Assembly: GCF_022758885.1 (NCBI RefSeq)
Contig: NZ_JALEBH010000001.1
Location: 1,116,001 to 1,180,000 of the forward strand
Length of the DNA stretch: 64,000 nucleotides
Reading direction: 5' to 3'
DNA from: Sphingobium sp. BYY-5
GTDB taxonomy: Bacteria; Pseudomonadota; Alphaproteobacteria; Sphingomonadales; Sphingomonadaceae
Shown: positions 1-9,261 of the stretch, in pieces
Layout of the letters: each line of letters starts with the position of its first letter
Numbering within the stretch: position 1 is the stretch's first letter
The notes under the pieces: generated by a model
Database searches by the model: none
Told to the model about the DNA's origin: nothing
The model's input: only the letters and a program-made list of their open reading frames with translations
Program-made: the position numbers and the translations under genes

Positions 1-1152
1 CCCCAGCCCCAGCTTGATATCGGCGATCGGGCCGGACAGTCCGCCATTTGCGTAATTGTCCAGCACATTGACGATCATGACATTGCGTCCGGCCTTCAAC
101 ACGCCCGGCGGGACGTCAAAGACGCTCGGTTGCCAGCTCCGCGCGCTCATGCCGACCGGCTTGCCGTTGATCCACACGCGCCCGACATCGTCCAGCAGCC
201 CCAGCGATAATATCTTGGCTTCCCTGACCTGCTCTGCCGTCAGTTCAATTTCACGGCGAAACCAGACCATGCCATTATAGTCGACAAGCGCGGTCATGCC
301 CCATTCCTCCCAGGGACCGATGCGCGGAACATCGGTCCAGGTGATGGCGCTGTCGGGCTGCCACGGTTCCTTGCCGACCGCGTCGCCGGTCTCCTCGCGC
401 CACCATTTTTCCCATTCGGCGCTGGCCACGCGCTCCGCCGCGAAGGGATCGCGTCCGTGCAGCGACACGAGCGCGGATTGCGCCGCCTGTCCGACGGCCG
501 CCTGCGCCCGCGCGCCCATCCATGGGCTGATCCGCGATCCGCCCCAGCTACTCGCAATCGCGCCAATGGGCACTTTCGCCGTCTTGCGCAGCTCGCGCGC
601 CATGTAAAAGCAGGCGGCGGAAAAATCAGCAACGCTATCCGGCCCTGCCTTGCGCCACGTCGGCGCTTCGCGGAAGTCGCGCAACGGCTCGTCCGCCACG
701 GCGCGCGGCACCAGCATCAGTCGCAGTTGGTCGTCGGCTGACAAGCGGATCTGCGTCGCTGCGTCCTGCGCATTTCGCACTTCCAGTTCCATGTTGGACT
801 GGCCCGAACAAAGAAATACATCGCCCACCACGACATCCTGCGCCGTGATGCTGCCCGACGCTGCGCGCGCGTTCAGGGCTATGGCCCCTGTGGCGCCGAT
901 CGGGGCAAACCCTGCCTTGAATCGACCATCCTTGTCGGCGCGCACTTCGCGTGTTTCCGAACCCAATGTTATCGCAATCACTTCATGGGAAGCGGTTCGG
1001 CCCGTGATCGTGACGGGATGGTCGCGCTGGATCACCGCATGATCCCCGAACATCGGATCGAACCGGGGCTGTGCCAGCGCGGTTGTGATACTCGCCGCTG
1101 TAAAGCTGATGATCAATCCCAAGGATAATGGCATATTATTGTGCGGAAACAT
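1..1152 (-). CDS. Sialate O-acetylesterase / acetyl-xylan-esterase-like SGNH hydrolase (3' end cut by window)
   Basis: An exported esterase that probably removes acetyl groups from sugars. The reading frame is open from the ATG at 1152 to the window edge (384 codons seen), so the C-terminus is missing. A signal peptide covers about residues 1-27, ending TTALAQ. The SGNH nucleophile block CSGQSNM is at residues 115-121, with Ser119 as predicted nucleophile, and a WGGS block follows near residue 200. The last ~90 residues (WFRREIEL, RVWINGKPVG) resemble the jelly-roll domain inserted in this family. The Asp/His end of the catalytic triad lies outside the window. GAGGAG precedes the ATG at good spacing. 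It follows the esterase gene in the same direction and has its own candidate operator. With GH43 and other esterases nearby, acetylated xylan is a likelier substrate than sialic acid, but that is inference. Confidence 0.85.
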   Translation of the reverse strand, partial: MFPHNNMPLSLGLIISFTAASITTALAQPRFDPMFGDHAVIQRDHPVTITGRTASHEVIAITLGSETREVRADKDGRFKAGFAPIGATGAIALNARAASGSITAQDVVVGDVFLCSGQSNMELEVRNAQDAATQIRLSADDQLRLMLVPRAVADEPLRDFREAPTWRKAGPDSVADFSAACFYMARELRKTAKVPIGAIASSWGGSRISPWMGARAQAAVGQAAQSALVSLHGRDPFAAERVASAEWEKWWREETGDAVGKEPWQPDSAITWTDVPRIGPWEEWGMTALVDYNGMVWFRREIELTAEQVREAKILSLGLLDDVGRVWINGKPVGMSARSWQPSVFDVPPGVLKAGRNVMIVNVLDNYANGGLSGPIADIKLGLG

Positions 1153-1240
1153 GGCCGCTCGCTCCTCCCCTGCGCCGGTCTGTCTGGTGCCGGATCGTTA
1201 CGGCAGGAATAGTCTATTTTTCCCGCGCCACAATAATTTT

Positions 1241-1252
1241 GTTATCGCTACC
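1241..1252 (-). promoter_or_regulatory. Candidate LacI-type operator upstream of the O-acetylesterase
   Basis: On the minus strand this reads GGTAGCGATAAC and matches 10 of 12 bases of the site GATAGCGCTAAC found before the TonB-dependent receptor. It lies about 89 bp upstream of the esterase start. It is the weakest member of the set, and the bound regulator is not in the window. Confidence 0.4.
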
Positions 1253-1307
1253 TAAAGTACCCATATTACAAGATATGCGGTCAGGCCCGGCACCGCGACG
1301 CATGTGT

Positions 1308-2381
1308 CTACTTTGCTGTCGCGAATTCAAGGTTTCGATCAAAGAAGGGCAGCAGATGATCCTGAAATCGCCATGCTACGCGGTTGGTATGGTCACCCTC
1401 ATAGATTTCGAAGCTGTTCGCTATGCCATTGCGGTCCAGCACCTCGTGCAGCGCCTGCGCATCGCCTTTCAGCCCGTCCTTGTCGCCCACATCGATTGCT
1501 ATGGCCCGATAGCGGCGCAGATTGCCGATATACTGATCGACAAAAGCGAGCGGCGCATTGGCGGCCCATTTGGCGAGCACGTCACCCCGCACCGCCCCGT
1601 CCTTCACCGGCAGGTCCAGGTACAGCGGCGGATTTTTCGGATTTGGCGACCAGGCCGCCGACGTCGCAAGCTGCGCGCGCAGGAAGAAGGGCAGTTTGGC
1701 CGAGTCCGCAGGCGTCTTAACCGATTCGAGCGCGGTCATGGCCGCCGCATCCATCTGCCCGGCCTGCCGCGCCGACAGGCAGCAGGGGCTCATGATATAA
1801 AGCGCTCCGAACATGTCGGCGTGCTTCATGCCGATTCGGCTGGTGCCGTAGCCACCCATGCTGTGCCCGGCCAGCCCCCGGCTCTCTCGCTTGGCGATGG
1901 TGCGATAATGGCTGTCGATATAGGCGATAAGGTCGCGCGAGATGAAGGTTTCAAAGTCTCCGGTCGTCACCGAACTTGAGTACATCGACCCATTATGCAC
2001 CGTCTTTGAATCGGGCAGCACCAGGATGATGTCGCGCGCACCCTTCGCGAAGGCATTCTGTACCGTGGTGGTTATATGAATTTCCTTCGTCCATTGCTCC
2101 ACACCGATCGAATAGCCGTGCAGCGCATATACTACCGGATAACGCCGCTTCGGCTCCTTGCCGTAGCTGGGCGGCAACACGACCAGAACATCACGGTCCG
2201 CCGCGTCTCCTTCCAGATTGCCTTCGATGGTCGGCGCGTGGACCTTGATCCGTTCGATCGTCACCGCCTTAGCATCGGCTATCGCGGCTGGCCCTTCCGT
2301 GGCCATCTGCGCCCATGCCGTCGCCGGCCCCATCGACAGCGCGACTCCCAGGAGCACCGCGATTCGCTTGACCTGTTTCAT
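1308..2381 (-). CDS. Exported esterase, esterase-D / enterochelin-esterase-like alpha/beta hydrolase
   Basis: A 357-residue secreted hydrolase of the putative-esterase family, which includes feruloyl and acetyl-xylan esterases. The start is the ATG at 2381, because AAGGGAG precedes it and a clean signal peptide (residues 1-25, ending TAWAQ) follows. A longer in-frame ORF upstream only runs into the cupin gene. The nucleophile elbow is GHSMGG with Ser174. An oxyanion region ALHGY lies near residues 86-90, and an Asp (GDKDG, ~303) and His (GDHTN, ~336) could complete the triad. It is the third gene of a minus-strand unit after SapC and the cupin, 44 bp downstream of the cupin. Its place in a glycan locus suggests a role in removing ester side groups from plant polysaccharide. 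Confidence 0.8.
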   Translation of the reverse strand: MKQVKRIAVLLGVALSMGPATAWAQMATEGPAAIADAKAVTIERIKVHAPTIEGNLEGDAADRDVLVVLPPSYGKEPKRRYPVVYALHGYSIGVEQWTKEIHITTTVQNAFAKGARDIILVLPDSKTVHNGSMYSSSVTTGDFETFISRDLIAYIDSHYRTIAKRESRGLAGHSMGGYGTSRIGMKHADMFGALYIMSPCCLSARQAGQMDAAAMTALESVKTPADSAKLPFFLRAQLATSAAWSPNPKNPPLYLDLPVKDGAVRGDVLAKWAANAPLAFVDQYIGNLRRYRAIAIDVGDKDGLKGDAQALHEVLDRNGIANSFEIYEGDHTNRVAWRFQDHLLPFFDRNLEFATAK

Positions 2382-2425
2382 TTCATCCGCTCCCTTTTCA
2401 TTGCTAACATCGTTGTGAAACTGTC

Positions 2426-3445
2426 CTAACCGCCCCGCAGCATCCGCATCACCAGCATACGGATCCGGCCGTAATTGCCATTGGCCAATGGCCCCAGCAC
2501 GCCATGCTGTTCCTCCGGCAAATGCTCCAGCGGATGCCTGTCGGATCGAAACACATAATGGTCGAAATAGGCTCGCCAGGCGGCACGCTCGGGCGCAGGT
2601 CGTTCGGCCAATGTAATCATCGCCAGCAGAAGAGCGGCGTAGGGCGCATCTGGACCTGACGAAAACCCGTCCCACCAGTAGTTCACCAGGATGTTGGCCG
2701 GATCGAGCGCTTCTACCTGGTGCCACCAGAGCTTGGGCAGATACAGCGCATCACCCGGCCCAAGAACGACAGTAAGCGCCTTGGCGCGCGCCGCCGCAAA
2801 GCGCGGATATTCACCCACTCCCTCCCCAGCCCTCGCCGCCATCGATACCGGCTGTCCCGATAGCGTATGATCGATCGGTCCCACATAGAGATCACCGATC
2901 GCGTCGGGAGGATAGAGCGTGAAGCAGCGGCGCCCCGCCAAGACACACGCCAGATTGTCATAGGCGTCATAATGACAGGCGATCGTGGATGGGTTCCCGA
3001 TCCACAGGCGCGGCCGAACCTCCGTCCCCAAAAATATGCAGGGATTGGCGTCAGCAAAACCGGGAAAGTGAGCGTCCGCTGGGAGCGATCCCATATAGCC
3101 CGTACCGCCACCGCCGGCCGCATTGTCCATAATGCGCCCAAGCGCGTCGCCAACCCGAATCGTCTCCCGGGCGAAGTTGAACCCGCCCGGCCCCTCGCCA
3201 TAATGATAACGCCCCAGAAGCTCTGCCGGCGCGGAAAAATATTCAGCGGTCAGCCCGGCGTCGAATCGGGCGAGATAGTCGAATGCGGCAGAGACGCCCT
3301 GACGCCCCGCCGCCGCCGCCGGCCAGGCCTCGCACAGACCGCGAATCACGATCGGTCGACAGGCCAATGCAAGCGCGCGCAAGCCATCGGCTCCACCGAC
3401 GTCCGATGCCGCGAGTTCCTGCACGGAAGCGACCGCTACCGTCAT
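2426..3445 (-). CDS. Cupin-like (JmjC / Cupin_8) protein
   Basis: A 339-residue cytosolic protein of the Cupin_8/JmjC-like fold. It keeps a plausible Fe(II) site: HYD at residues 158-160 and a distal His242 in LWWHQVEAL. The strand motif GRRCFTLYPP (171-180) is typical of the family. Homologues are usually encoded beside SapC, tryptophan halogenase-like proteins and TonB-dependent receptors in Caulobacter, Xanthomonas and sphingomonads, exactly as here. Their substrate is not established. The gene begins 3 bp after the SapC stop, so the two are certainly co-transcribed. Whether it hydroxylates a protein, a receptor or a small molecule cannot be told from the sequence. Confidence 0.8.
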   Translation of the reverse strand: MTVAVASVQELAASDVGGADGLRALALACRPIVIRGLCEAWPAAAAGRQGVSAAFDYLARFDAGLTAEYFSAPAELLGRYHYGEGPGGFNFARETIRVGDALGRIMDNAAGGGGTGYMGSLPADAHFPGFADANPCIFLGTEVRPRLWIGNPSTIACHYDAYDNLACVLAGRRCFTLYPPDAIGDLYVGPIDHTLSGQPVSMAARAGEGVGEYPRFAAARAKALTVVLGPGDALYLPKLWWHQVEALDPANILVNYWWDGFSSGPDAPYAALLLAMITLAERPAPERAAWRAYFDHYVFRSDRHPLEHLPEEQHGVLGPLANGNYGRIRMLVMRMLRGG

Positions 3446-3448
3446 CCC

Positions 3449-4150
3449 TCAGGCCGACATAGCCAGCCGCTCATTGCGACGCCGAGCCATTAGCGAGATA
3501 TGATGCAGCGACGCGACCATGATATGGGCGCATTGCAAATGCCCCGCGCGAAAAAGCTTCAGCGCCGCAGCGTCTTCCAGGTCGCCCAGCGCGTCAAGAC
3601 TGACGGTGTACAGCCCCTCCAGATGCAGGCGCTCCCCATCATCGAAGTTCAGCTTGATGTCGATGGGCTCAATCAATCCGTGCGCGACAAGCTCCGCAAT
3701 GAAAAGCTCGGTCCCCGCCGAACCGGCCATCAAGCGCCCCAGAGCCGTCTGCACCACCTTGAGCGAGGATGTCGGCCGTCCCTCCGAATCGAACAACAGA
3801 TCGCTAGCGCCGTTCGCAAAGCGGCTATGCGCGCGATCCAGCGCAATATTCTCGCCGATCGCGAAAAACCCATCGCGATCCGCCTCCATCGGTTGAAAGG
3901 CAGGCCGCCCGTCCGGGCAATCGATGAGATTTTCGCCTTCTTTAAAGCCCATCAGCGCGCCGACATAAAAAGCGCCAGTCTCCGCATGTTTGGACAGCAA
4001 AAGCGGGCAAGCGGCAGCGGCTTGTGCAAACTCATTATGCACCACGCGAACAAACGGACTCCCTCCCAGCCCGGAAGGCCGCATCCTTAGTGTTGCATGA
4101 GCGTCACTATTGACCAGTTCGAGCGTCTCCACATCCCCTCCTAATCGCAT
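3449..4150 (-). CDS. SapC family protein
   Basis: A SapC-like protein of 233 residues, a family repeatedly found next to TonB-dependent receptors in polysaccharide-using Proteobacteria and of unknown biochemical role. Typical family phrases are HATLRMRP near the N-terminus, PLLLSKHAETGAFYVGALMG, and a central acidic stretch. No signal peptide or membrane helix is evident. Two starts are possible: the ATG at 4150 (AAGGA seven bases upstream), chosen here, or a GTG at 4132 with AGGAGG four bases upstream, giving 227 residues. It is the first gene of the leftward unit (SapC-cupin-esterase), divergent from the receptor gene. The shared 267-bp intergenic region holds two candidate operators. Confidence 0.8.
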   Translation of the reverse strand: MRLGGDVETLELVNSDAHATLRMRPSGLGGSPFVRVVHNEFAQAAAACPLLLSKHAETGAFYVGALMGFKEGENLIDCPDGRPAFQPMEADRDGFFAIGENIALDRAHSRFANGASDLLFDSEGRPTSSLKVVQTALGRLMAGSAGTELFIAELVAHGLIEPIDIKLNFDDGERLHLEGLYTVSLDALGDLEDAAALKLFRAGHLQCAHIMVASLHHISLMARRRNERLAMSA

Positions 4151-4205
4151 AATATGATCCTTGGCCGCCCACGCATCTGGCTCTTTTCCACGGCTTAAAG
4201 ACCGC

Positions 4206-4217
4206 TTTAGCGCTAGT
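4206..4217. promoter_or_regulatory. Candidate operator A between SapC and the receptor
   Basis: TTTAGCGCTAGT, with the palindrome TAGCGCTA at 4208-4215. It is the first of two copies in the divergent intergenic region, centred 51 bp (about five helical turns) from the second. The central CG palindrome is typical of LacI-family sites. Confidence 0.5.
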
Positions 4218-4256
4218 GGACCGTTACACCTACAATTTCTCTTGATAGGCCGTTTC

Positions 4257-4268
4257 GATAGCGCTAAC
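4257..4268. promoter_or_regulatory. Candidate operator B between SapC and the receptor
   Basis: GATAGCGCTAAC, sharing the TAGCGCTA core with operator A and with the site before the GH43 gene. It is about 150 bp upstream of the receptor start codon, so it could serve either divergent promoter. Confidence 0.5.
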
Positions 4269-4417
4269 ATTTCCAACAGAAAAAGAGAAGACCAGGATGA
4301 GGACGATAACATCTGCCCAACAGGCAGAGAAAATATCATCCCGGTTATAAAAACATGATCGCCGCAACACGGTGTTGTGGCGTTCGGGCGAGACATTGTC
4401 TGAACAAGGGGAGGATC

Positions 4418-7324
4418 ATGAAGTATAGATTCCATAATTCGTCATCGTTGCGCGTGCACGCAACGTTGTCGACGACGGCAAGCCTGCTGGCGCTGGCGAT
4501 TGCCGTGCCTGCGGGCGCACAAGTTGCCGACCAAAGCACGGTGGGATCGTCGACCAGCGACGCCGACATCATTGTGACCGGCATCCGCGGCTCACTGCAG
4601 CGCAATCTCGACATCAAGCGCGAATCCTCCGGCGTCGTTGACGTCATTTCCGCAGAGGACATCGGCAAGTTCCCCGACTCCAACGTCGCCGCCTCGCTAC
4701 AGCGCTTGCCAGGCGTGTCCATCAACCGCGCCGGTTCCCGCGGCGAGCCGGACGGCATCACCGTTCGCGGCTTTGCCGGCGACTTCAACGAAACCCTGAT
4801 CGACGGCCGCAGAATTTCCACGGCAACCGGCGGTCGCTCTGTTGACTTCACCACTGTCGGGTCGGACTTTGTGGGCCAATTGGCAGTCCTCAAGACCCCC
4901 GACGTGTCGTTGTCGAGCAGTTCGATCGGCGCCACGGTCAATATTTCCTATCCCAAACCCTTCGACCGTCCTGGCACCCGCGTCGCGATGACTGCGGCAG
5001 GGTCGATTCAGGATGATGCCGGCAAGGTCGTACCGACAATCGGTGGCTTGTTCAGCACGACCTTCGCCGACGACACCATGGGTTTCCTCGTCGACGCCGT
5101 GTATACCCGCCGCGACACGCAGGTGAACCGGGTCTATGTGTCCGGCTGGCAGGGCGGCCTTTTCGCGCCTTGCCAGTTGGCGGGCAGCACGGCTGCGTCG
5201 TGCAGCCCCTCCGACGCTGCAACGGCGCCGGCATCCGACCGCAAAAGCGTCGTAGGCTGGTATCAACAGCAATATGGCGCCGATCAGCGCTATACAAAGG
5301 ATGAACGCGTCGACGGCCGCATCGCTTTCCAGTGGCAACCTTCGGATGACGTGCTCCTCACCATCGACGACAATTATTCGCGTCAGAAGATCGTGACCGA
5401 CATCTCCGGCTTCGGCATGTGGTTCAACCAGGGCGACCTGCGCAATGTGGAGCAGGACAGCAATGGCACGGCGATCAATTTCATTCAGGCCGGGACGCCC
5501 ACCGATTTCACGGCCGGGCGTGACAGCCGCCTGCTTGAAACCAACCAAGTCGGCCTCAACCTCAAATGGGATGCTACCGAAAACCTCAAGTTCGAGGCGG
5601 ATGCTTCCTATGCGAAGAGCAAACAGAATCCCGGCAACCGCATCGGCAGTGAGAATGGCGACATCGGTTATGGCGGGTTGCTGGGCACGGCGCTGGGTGT
5701 TCGCGTCACGGGTGACAGCAAGAACAGTTTTCCGGAACTGACCACCTATGGTCCCGCCGGCGATCAATCGCGTTGGAGCGATCCGTCCATCATCGGTTCG
5801 CACGTGACGGTACGATCGGTTCAAAAAAACTCGGATGAAATCAAGCAGTTTCGCCTTGGCGGCACCTGGGAGGAGGGCAGCTTCCGCGTCAAGTTCGGCG
5901 GTCGTTACATGGAGGACCGCTTCAAGCTGGAAAACCGCAACACCTTTGCCAATAATTTCTGGCAGGCCTATGCCGGTTACGGCACACCGTCGGGCAGAAA
6001 TACCGGCGTGCCGATCCCGACCAACCTCTATGGCCGCCCGATCAGCATGAAAAACTGGATTCCAGGCTTTTCCGGCAATCTGCCGCCGGAATTATTGGCC
6101 TATAATGCCAGGGCCTATCAGCAATATCTGGAAGGTCTGGGCAATCCTCAGACGAAGAACATTCCCGGCTTCAATTATGCCGACCCTACTGTGGGACCGA
6201 ACTTCACCGGCGCCTTCGATCTCGCTCTCGATCCGGGAAGCATCCAGGATATCAGGGAACGGACCTGGTCTGCCTATGTCAGCGTGAACTTCGAGCATGA
6301 AATTGCCGGGATGCCGTTCCGCTTCAATGCCGGTATGCGGGAAGAGATCACCAATCTCACATCCAGCGGCGTCGGTCGCGTACCGATTGCCCTTGTTGGC
6401 AGCGAAGCCGATCCCACGCTTCTCAACGTGACCTTTTCGGAAAGTCAGCCGATCTCGACGAAGAGCAGCTATTCTTATCTTCTTCCCAGCCTCGACATGA
6501 AGCTTGAGATCACAGATAAGTTCCATCTCCGCTTCGACGCATCGCGGACGCTGACCCGTCCCTCGCTCAATACGCTTACACCCGTGCTGAATGTCGGTAT
6601 CGGTCAACGCGTTGGCGCATTGACGGCGACTGGCGGCAATCCGGAACTGCAACCTTTCCTCGCGGATAATTTCGACTTCGCGGCGGAATGGTACTACCAG
6701 CGCAACTCCTATGCAGCGGTGAACTTCTTCATCAAGGATGTGTCGAACTTCATCGTTGCCGGTACGCAGCGTCAGACGATCAACGGGGTGATCGATCCCA
6801 CGACGGGCCAGCCGGCTATATTCACCGTGTCCCAACGCGTGAATGGGCCGTCCGCCACGATCAAGGGTGTGGAGTTGGCCTGGCAGCATGTCTTCGGCGA
6901 CAGCGGCTTCGGCTTCAATGCCAACGCCACCTTCGTCGAAACGAACAAGCCCTATGATCGCACCGATCTGTCGCAGAGCGGATTTGCTGTGACCGGCCTT
7001 GCCAATTCGGCGAACTTCGTCGGCTTCTACGACAAGAATGGCTTCCAGATCCGTGCCGCGGTCAACTGGCGCGATAAATATCTGCAGGCGTTCGGTCAGG
7101 CGCAGAACAACTCGGCCTTCGGTGCGGAACCGACGTTCGTGAACGAAGCGCTACAGGTCGATCTCAGCTCAAGCTTTGATATTACGAAGCAACTGACGGT
7201 CTTCGGCGAGGCGCTGAACCTCACCAACGAGACAGTCAGCACCCATGGCCGTTTCAGCAACCAGTTGCTTGACGTCTATGCCTATGGTCGGCGGTTCACG
7301 GCGGGCGTTCGCTACCGCTTCTAA
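4418..7324 (+). CDS. TonB-dependent receptor (TonB-Xanthomonas-Caulobacter type)
   Basis: A 968-residue outer-membrane transporter. The ATG at 4418 follows GGGGAGG and opens a signal peptide ending near VPAGAQ (about residue 33). A TonB box-like DIIVTG is followed by a plug domain (DIGKFPDSNVAASLQRLPGV; VRGFAGDFNETLIDGR), then a long beta-barrel ending in the aromatic terminus VRYRF. The phrase LSSSSIGATVNI is typical of the subfamily that takes up glycan oligomers. It is the first gene of a rightward unit with the halogenase-like gene, divergent from SapC. Context (GH43, O-acetylesterases) suggests import of xylan- or arabinan-derived oligosaccharides; the true ligand is unknown. Confidence 0.9.
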   Translation: MKYRFHNSSSLRVHATLSTTASLLALAIAVPAGAQVADQSTVGSSTSDADIIVTGIRGSLQRNLDIKRESSGVVDVISAEDIGKFPDSNVAASLQRLPGVSINRAGSRGEPDGITVRGFAGDFNETLIDGRRISTATGGRSVDFTTVGSDFVGQLAVLKTPDVSLSSSSIGATVNISYPKPFDRPGTRVAMTAAGSIQDDAGKVVPTIGGLFSTTFADDTMGFLVDAVYTRRDTQVNRVYVSGWQGGLFAPCQLAGSTAASCSPSDAATAPASDRKSVVGWYQQQYGADQRYTKDERVDGRIAFQWQPSDDVLLTIDDNYSRQKIVTDISGFGMWFNQGDLRNVEQDSNGTAINFIQAGTPTDFTAGRDSRLLETNQVGLNLKWDATENLKFEADASYAKSKQNPGNRIGSENGDIGYGGLLGTALGVRVTGDSKNSFPELTTYGPAGDQSRWSDPSIIGSHVTVRSVQKNSDEIKQFRLGGTWEEGSFRVKFGGRYMEDRFKLENRNTFANNFWQAYAGYGTPSGRNTGVPIPTNLYGRPISMKNWIPGFSGNLPPELLAYNARAYQQYLEGLGNPQTKNIPGFNYADPTVGPNFTGAFDLALDPGSIQDIRERTWSAYVSVNFEHEIAGMPFRFNAGMREEITNLTSSGVGRVPIALVGSEADPTLLNVTFSESQPISTKSSYSYLLPSLDMKLEITDKFHLRFDASRTLTRPSLNTLTPVLNVGIGQRVGALTATGGNPELQPFLADNFDFAAEWYYQRNSYAAVNFFIKDVSNFIVAGTQRQTINGVIDPTTGQPAIFTVSQRVNGPSATIKGVELAWQHVFGDSGFGFNANATFVETNKPYDRTDLSQSGFAVTGLANSANFVGFYDKNGFQIRAAVNWRDKYLQAFGQAQNNSAFGAEPTFVNEALQVDLSSSFDITKQLTVFGEALNLTNETVSTHGRFSNQLLDVYAYGRRFTAGVRYRF

Positions 7325-7387
7325 CCCTGTCTCGTCCTGGAGGGGAAGTCGGTTGACATCCCCTCCCTTTTCATGGGTAATTTCTTC

Positions 7388-8932
7388 ATGGTTCACCCCA
7401 TCCGCAACATCGTGATCGTCGGCGGTGGGACCGCCGGATGGCTAACCGCCGGTATCATCGCGGCACGGCATCGGACCCGCATCGGCAACGGCTTCAAAGT
7501 CACGCTGGTTGAATCTCCCAACACGCCCATTATCGGCGTGGGCGAAGGGACCTGGCCCACGCTCCGCACCACGCTGTCCCGCATGGGCGTGTCGGAAACC
7601 GATTTCTTTCGCGAATGCGACGCCGCGTTCAAGCAGGGCGCACGCTTTGCCCGCTGGACGACAGGCGCCCCTGACGACGGCTATTACCATCCGCTGATGC
7701 TTCCCCAGAATTTCGGGCAAGTAAACCTTGCCCCGCACTGGCTGGCGAACGATGCCGATGAGAGTTTCTGCGACAATGTCTGTTCCCAAGGCCGCATCTG
7801 CGATGACGGATTGGCGCCCAAGACAATCGCGACGGCCGAATATGACGCGCTCGCCAATTATGCCTATCACCTCGATGCCGGCAAGTTCGCGCCGTTCCTG
7901 CAGCGTCACTGCTGCGAAAAGCTGGGCGTGCAGCATATCCTTGCCGACGTCGAACAGATATTGATGAAGGATGATGGCGACATCCGCGCCATCACCACGA
8001 CCCAGGCCGGCGAGATAGAGGGCGACCTGTTCGTCGATTGCACCGGCTTCAAGGCGCTACTGATCGAAGGCGCGATGAAGGTGCCCTTCAAGGAGTGCGG
8101 CGACGTCCTGTTCTGCGACACGGCGCTCGCGATGCAGATACCTTATGAACGCCCCGACAGCCCGATCGCGTCACACACCATTTCAACCGCGCAAAGCGCG
8201 GGCTGGATCTGGGATATCGGCATACAGACCAGGCGGGGCGTCGGCCACGTCTACTCCAGCAGCCATATTTCGGACGAAGAGGCGGAGCGCGAACTGCGCG
8301 CCTACATCGGCTCCGCGGCAGAGGGCCTGAATGCCCGCAAGATTTCAATCCGCTCGGGTCATCGCGAAACCTTCTGGAAGGGCAATTGCGTGGCGGTGGG
8401 CCTCGCCGCCGGCTTCCTGGAACCGCTCGAAGCCTCTGCCATCGTCCTCATCGAACTGTCAGCCAAGATCATAGCCGAACAAATGCCCGCGTGCCGCGAG
8501 GTGATGGACATCGTCGCGTCCCGTTTCAACGCGACGACCCAATATCGTTGGGGGCGTATCATCGATTTCCTGAAGCTCCATTATGTGCTGACGCAGCGTA
8601 CCGACAGCGATTTCTGGCGCGACAATGTGCGTGATGAATCCATCCCCGATCGGCTCAGGGAATTGCTGCTGCTCTGGCAATATCAGTCCCCTTGGTTCCA
8701 TGACGAGTTCGACCGGGCGGAGGAAGTCTTCCCGGCAGCGAGCTATCAATATGTGCTCTACGGCATGGGCTTCCGCACCGAGGTCGATCGCACCTCACTC
8801 GCCCGCGACACCCATCTGGCGGGACGCGCCGTGCGGGAAAATGTGGCGCTTACCGCGAAGCTGCGCGCAGGCCTGCCGCGCCACCGGGATCTTATCGACA
8901 AAATCCTGTCGCACGGGCTGCAGCCGGTCTGA
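7388..8932 (+). CDS. Tryptophan-halogenase-like flavoprotein
   Basis: A 514-residue FAD-dependent protein of the tryptophan halogenase family. It has the N-terminal dinucleotide motif VGGGTAGW (residues ~10-17), the VGEGTWP loop, and the Lys of DAAFKQGARF that aligns by eye with the catalytic lysine of PrnA. The motif WIWDIG stands where true halogenases have WxWxIP, so the proline is replaced by glycine. Members encoded beside TonB-dependent receptors are common in Caulobacter and Xanthomonas relatives, and their substrates are unknown. The start at 7388 gives a family-like N-terminus (MVHPIRNIVIVGGG); an upstream in-frame ATG at 7373 is possible, and neither has a strong ribosome site. It is 63 bp downstream of the receptor. 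Confidence 0.85.
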   Translation: MVHPIRNIVIVGGGTAGWLTAGIIAARHRTRIGNGFKVTLVESPNTPIIGVGEGTWPTLRTTLSRMGVSETDFFRECDAAFKQGARFARWTTGAPDDGYYHPLMLPQNFGQVNLAPHWLANDADESFCDNVCSQGRICDDGLAPKTIATAEYDALANYAYHLDAGKFAPFLQRHCCEKLGVQHILADVEQILMKDDGDIRAITTTQAGEIEGDLFVDCTGFKALLIEGAMKVPFKECGDVLFCDTALAMQIPYERPDSPIASHTISTAQSAGWIWDIGIQTRRGVGHVYSSSHISDEEAERELRAYIGSAAEGLNARKISIRSGHRETFWKGNCVAVGLAAGFLEPLEASAIVLIELSAKIIAEQMPACREVMDIVASRFNATTQYRWGRIIDFLKLHYVLTQRTDSDFWRDNVRDESIPDRLRELLLLWQYQSPWFHDEFDRAEEVFPAASYQYVLYGMGFRTEVDRTSLARDTHLAGRAVRENVALTAKLRAGLPRHRDLIDKILSHGLQPV

Positions 8933-9209
8933 CCGGCCGCAGCACGAACCTGCCATTCTGCACCCGGTTGCGGCTGTCATAGGGTGCATCGGGCAATCGC
9001 TGCAGTGGCTTGCTGCGCTGGATATTCTGGTGCCAAAACGATCACTAAACGCCGGCGCTACCGAGTAGAAGGATGCCGTCGAGCGCAGACGTGAGCTTCC
9101 AATTGATGATCCTCTCCATTGTTTCCGCTACCAGTGATGGCGTTCGCAGAATTGCTCTTCACTATTCTTGATACCGCATATAGCGAACAGGGCCTGCGAC
9201 AGTGATTGC

Positions 9210-9232
9210 GTTAACGCTATGATAGCGCTATC
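9210..9232. promoter_or_regulatory. Double operator upstream of the GH43 gene
   Basis: GATAGCGCTATC at 9221-9232 is a perfect 12-bp palindrome. It abuts a second, inverted-sense copy (GTTAACGCTATG, 9210-9221) centred 11 bp away. Both match the sites before the receptor. They lie about 30-50 bp upstream of the GH43 start. Nothing else was recognised in the 329-bp gap from 8933. Confidence 0.55.
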
Positions 9233-9261
9233 CGATCGGCAGATAACAAGGGAGGATCATT

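Noticed and set aside
2382..2726. 115-codon N-terminal extension of the esterase
   Set aside because: Overlaps the cupin gene and precedes a good ribosome site and signal peptide at 2381.
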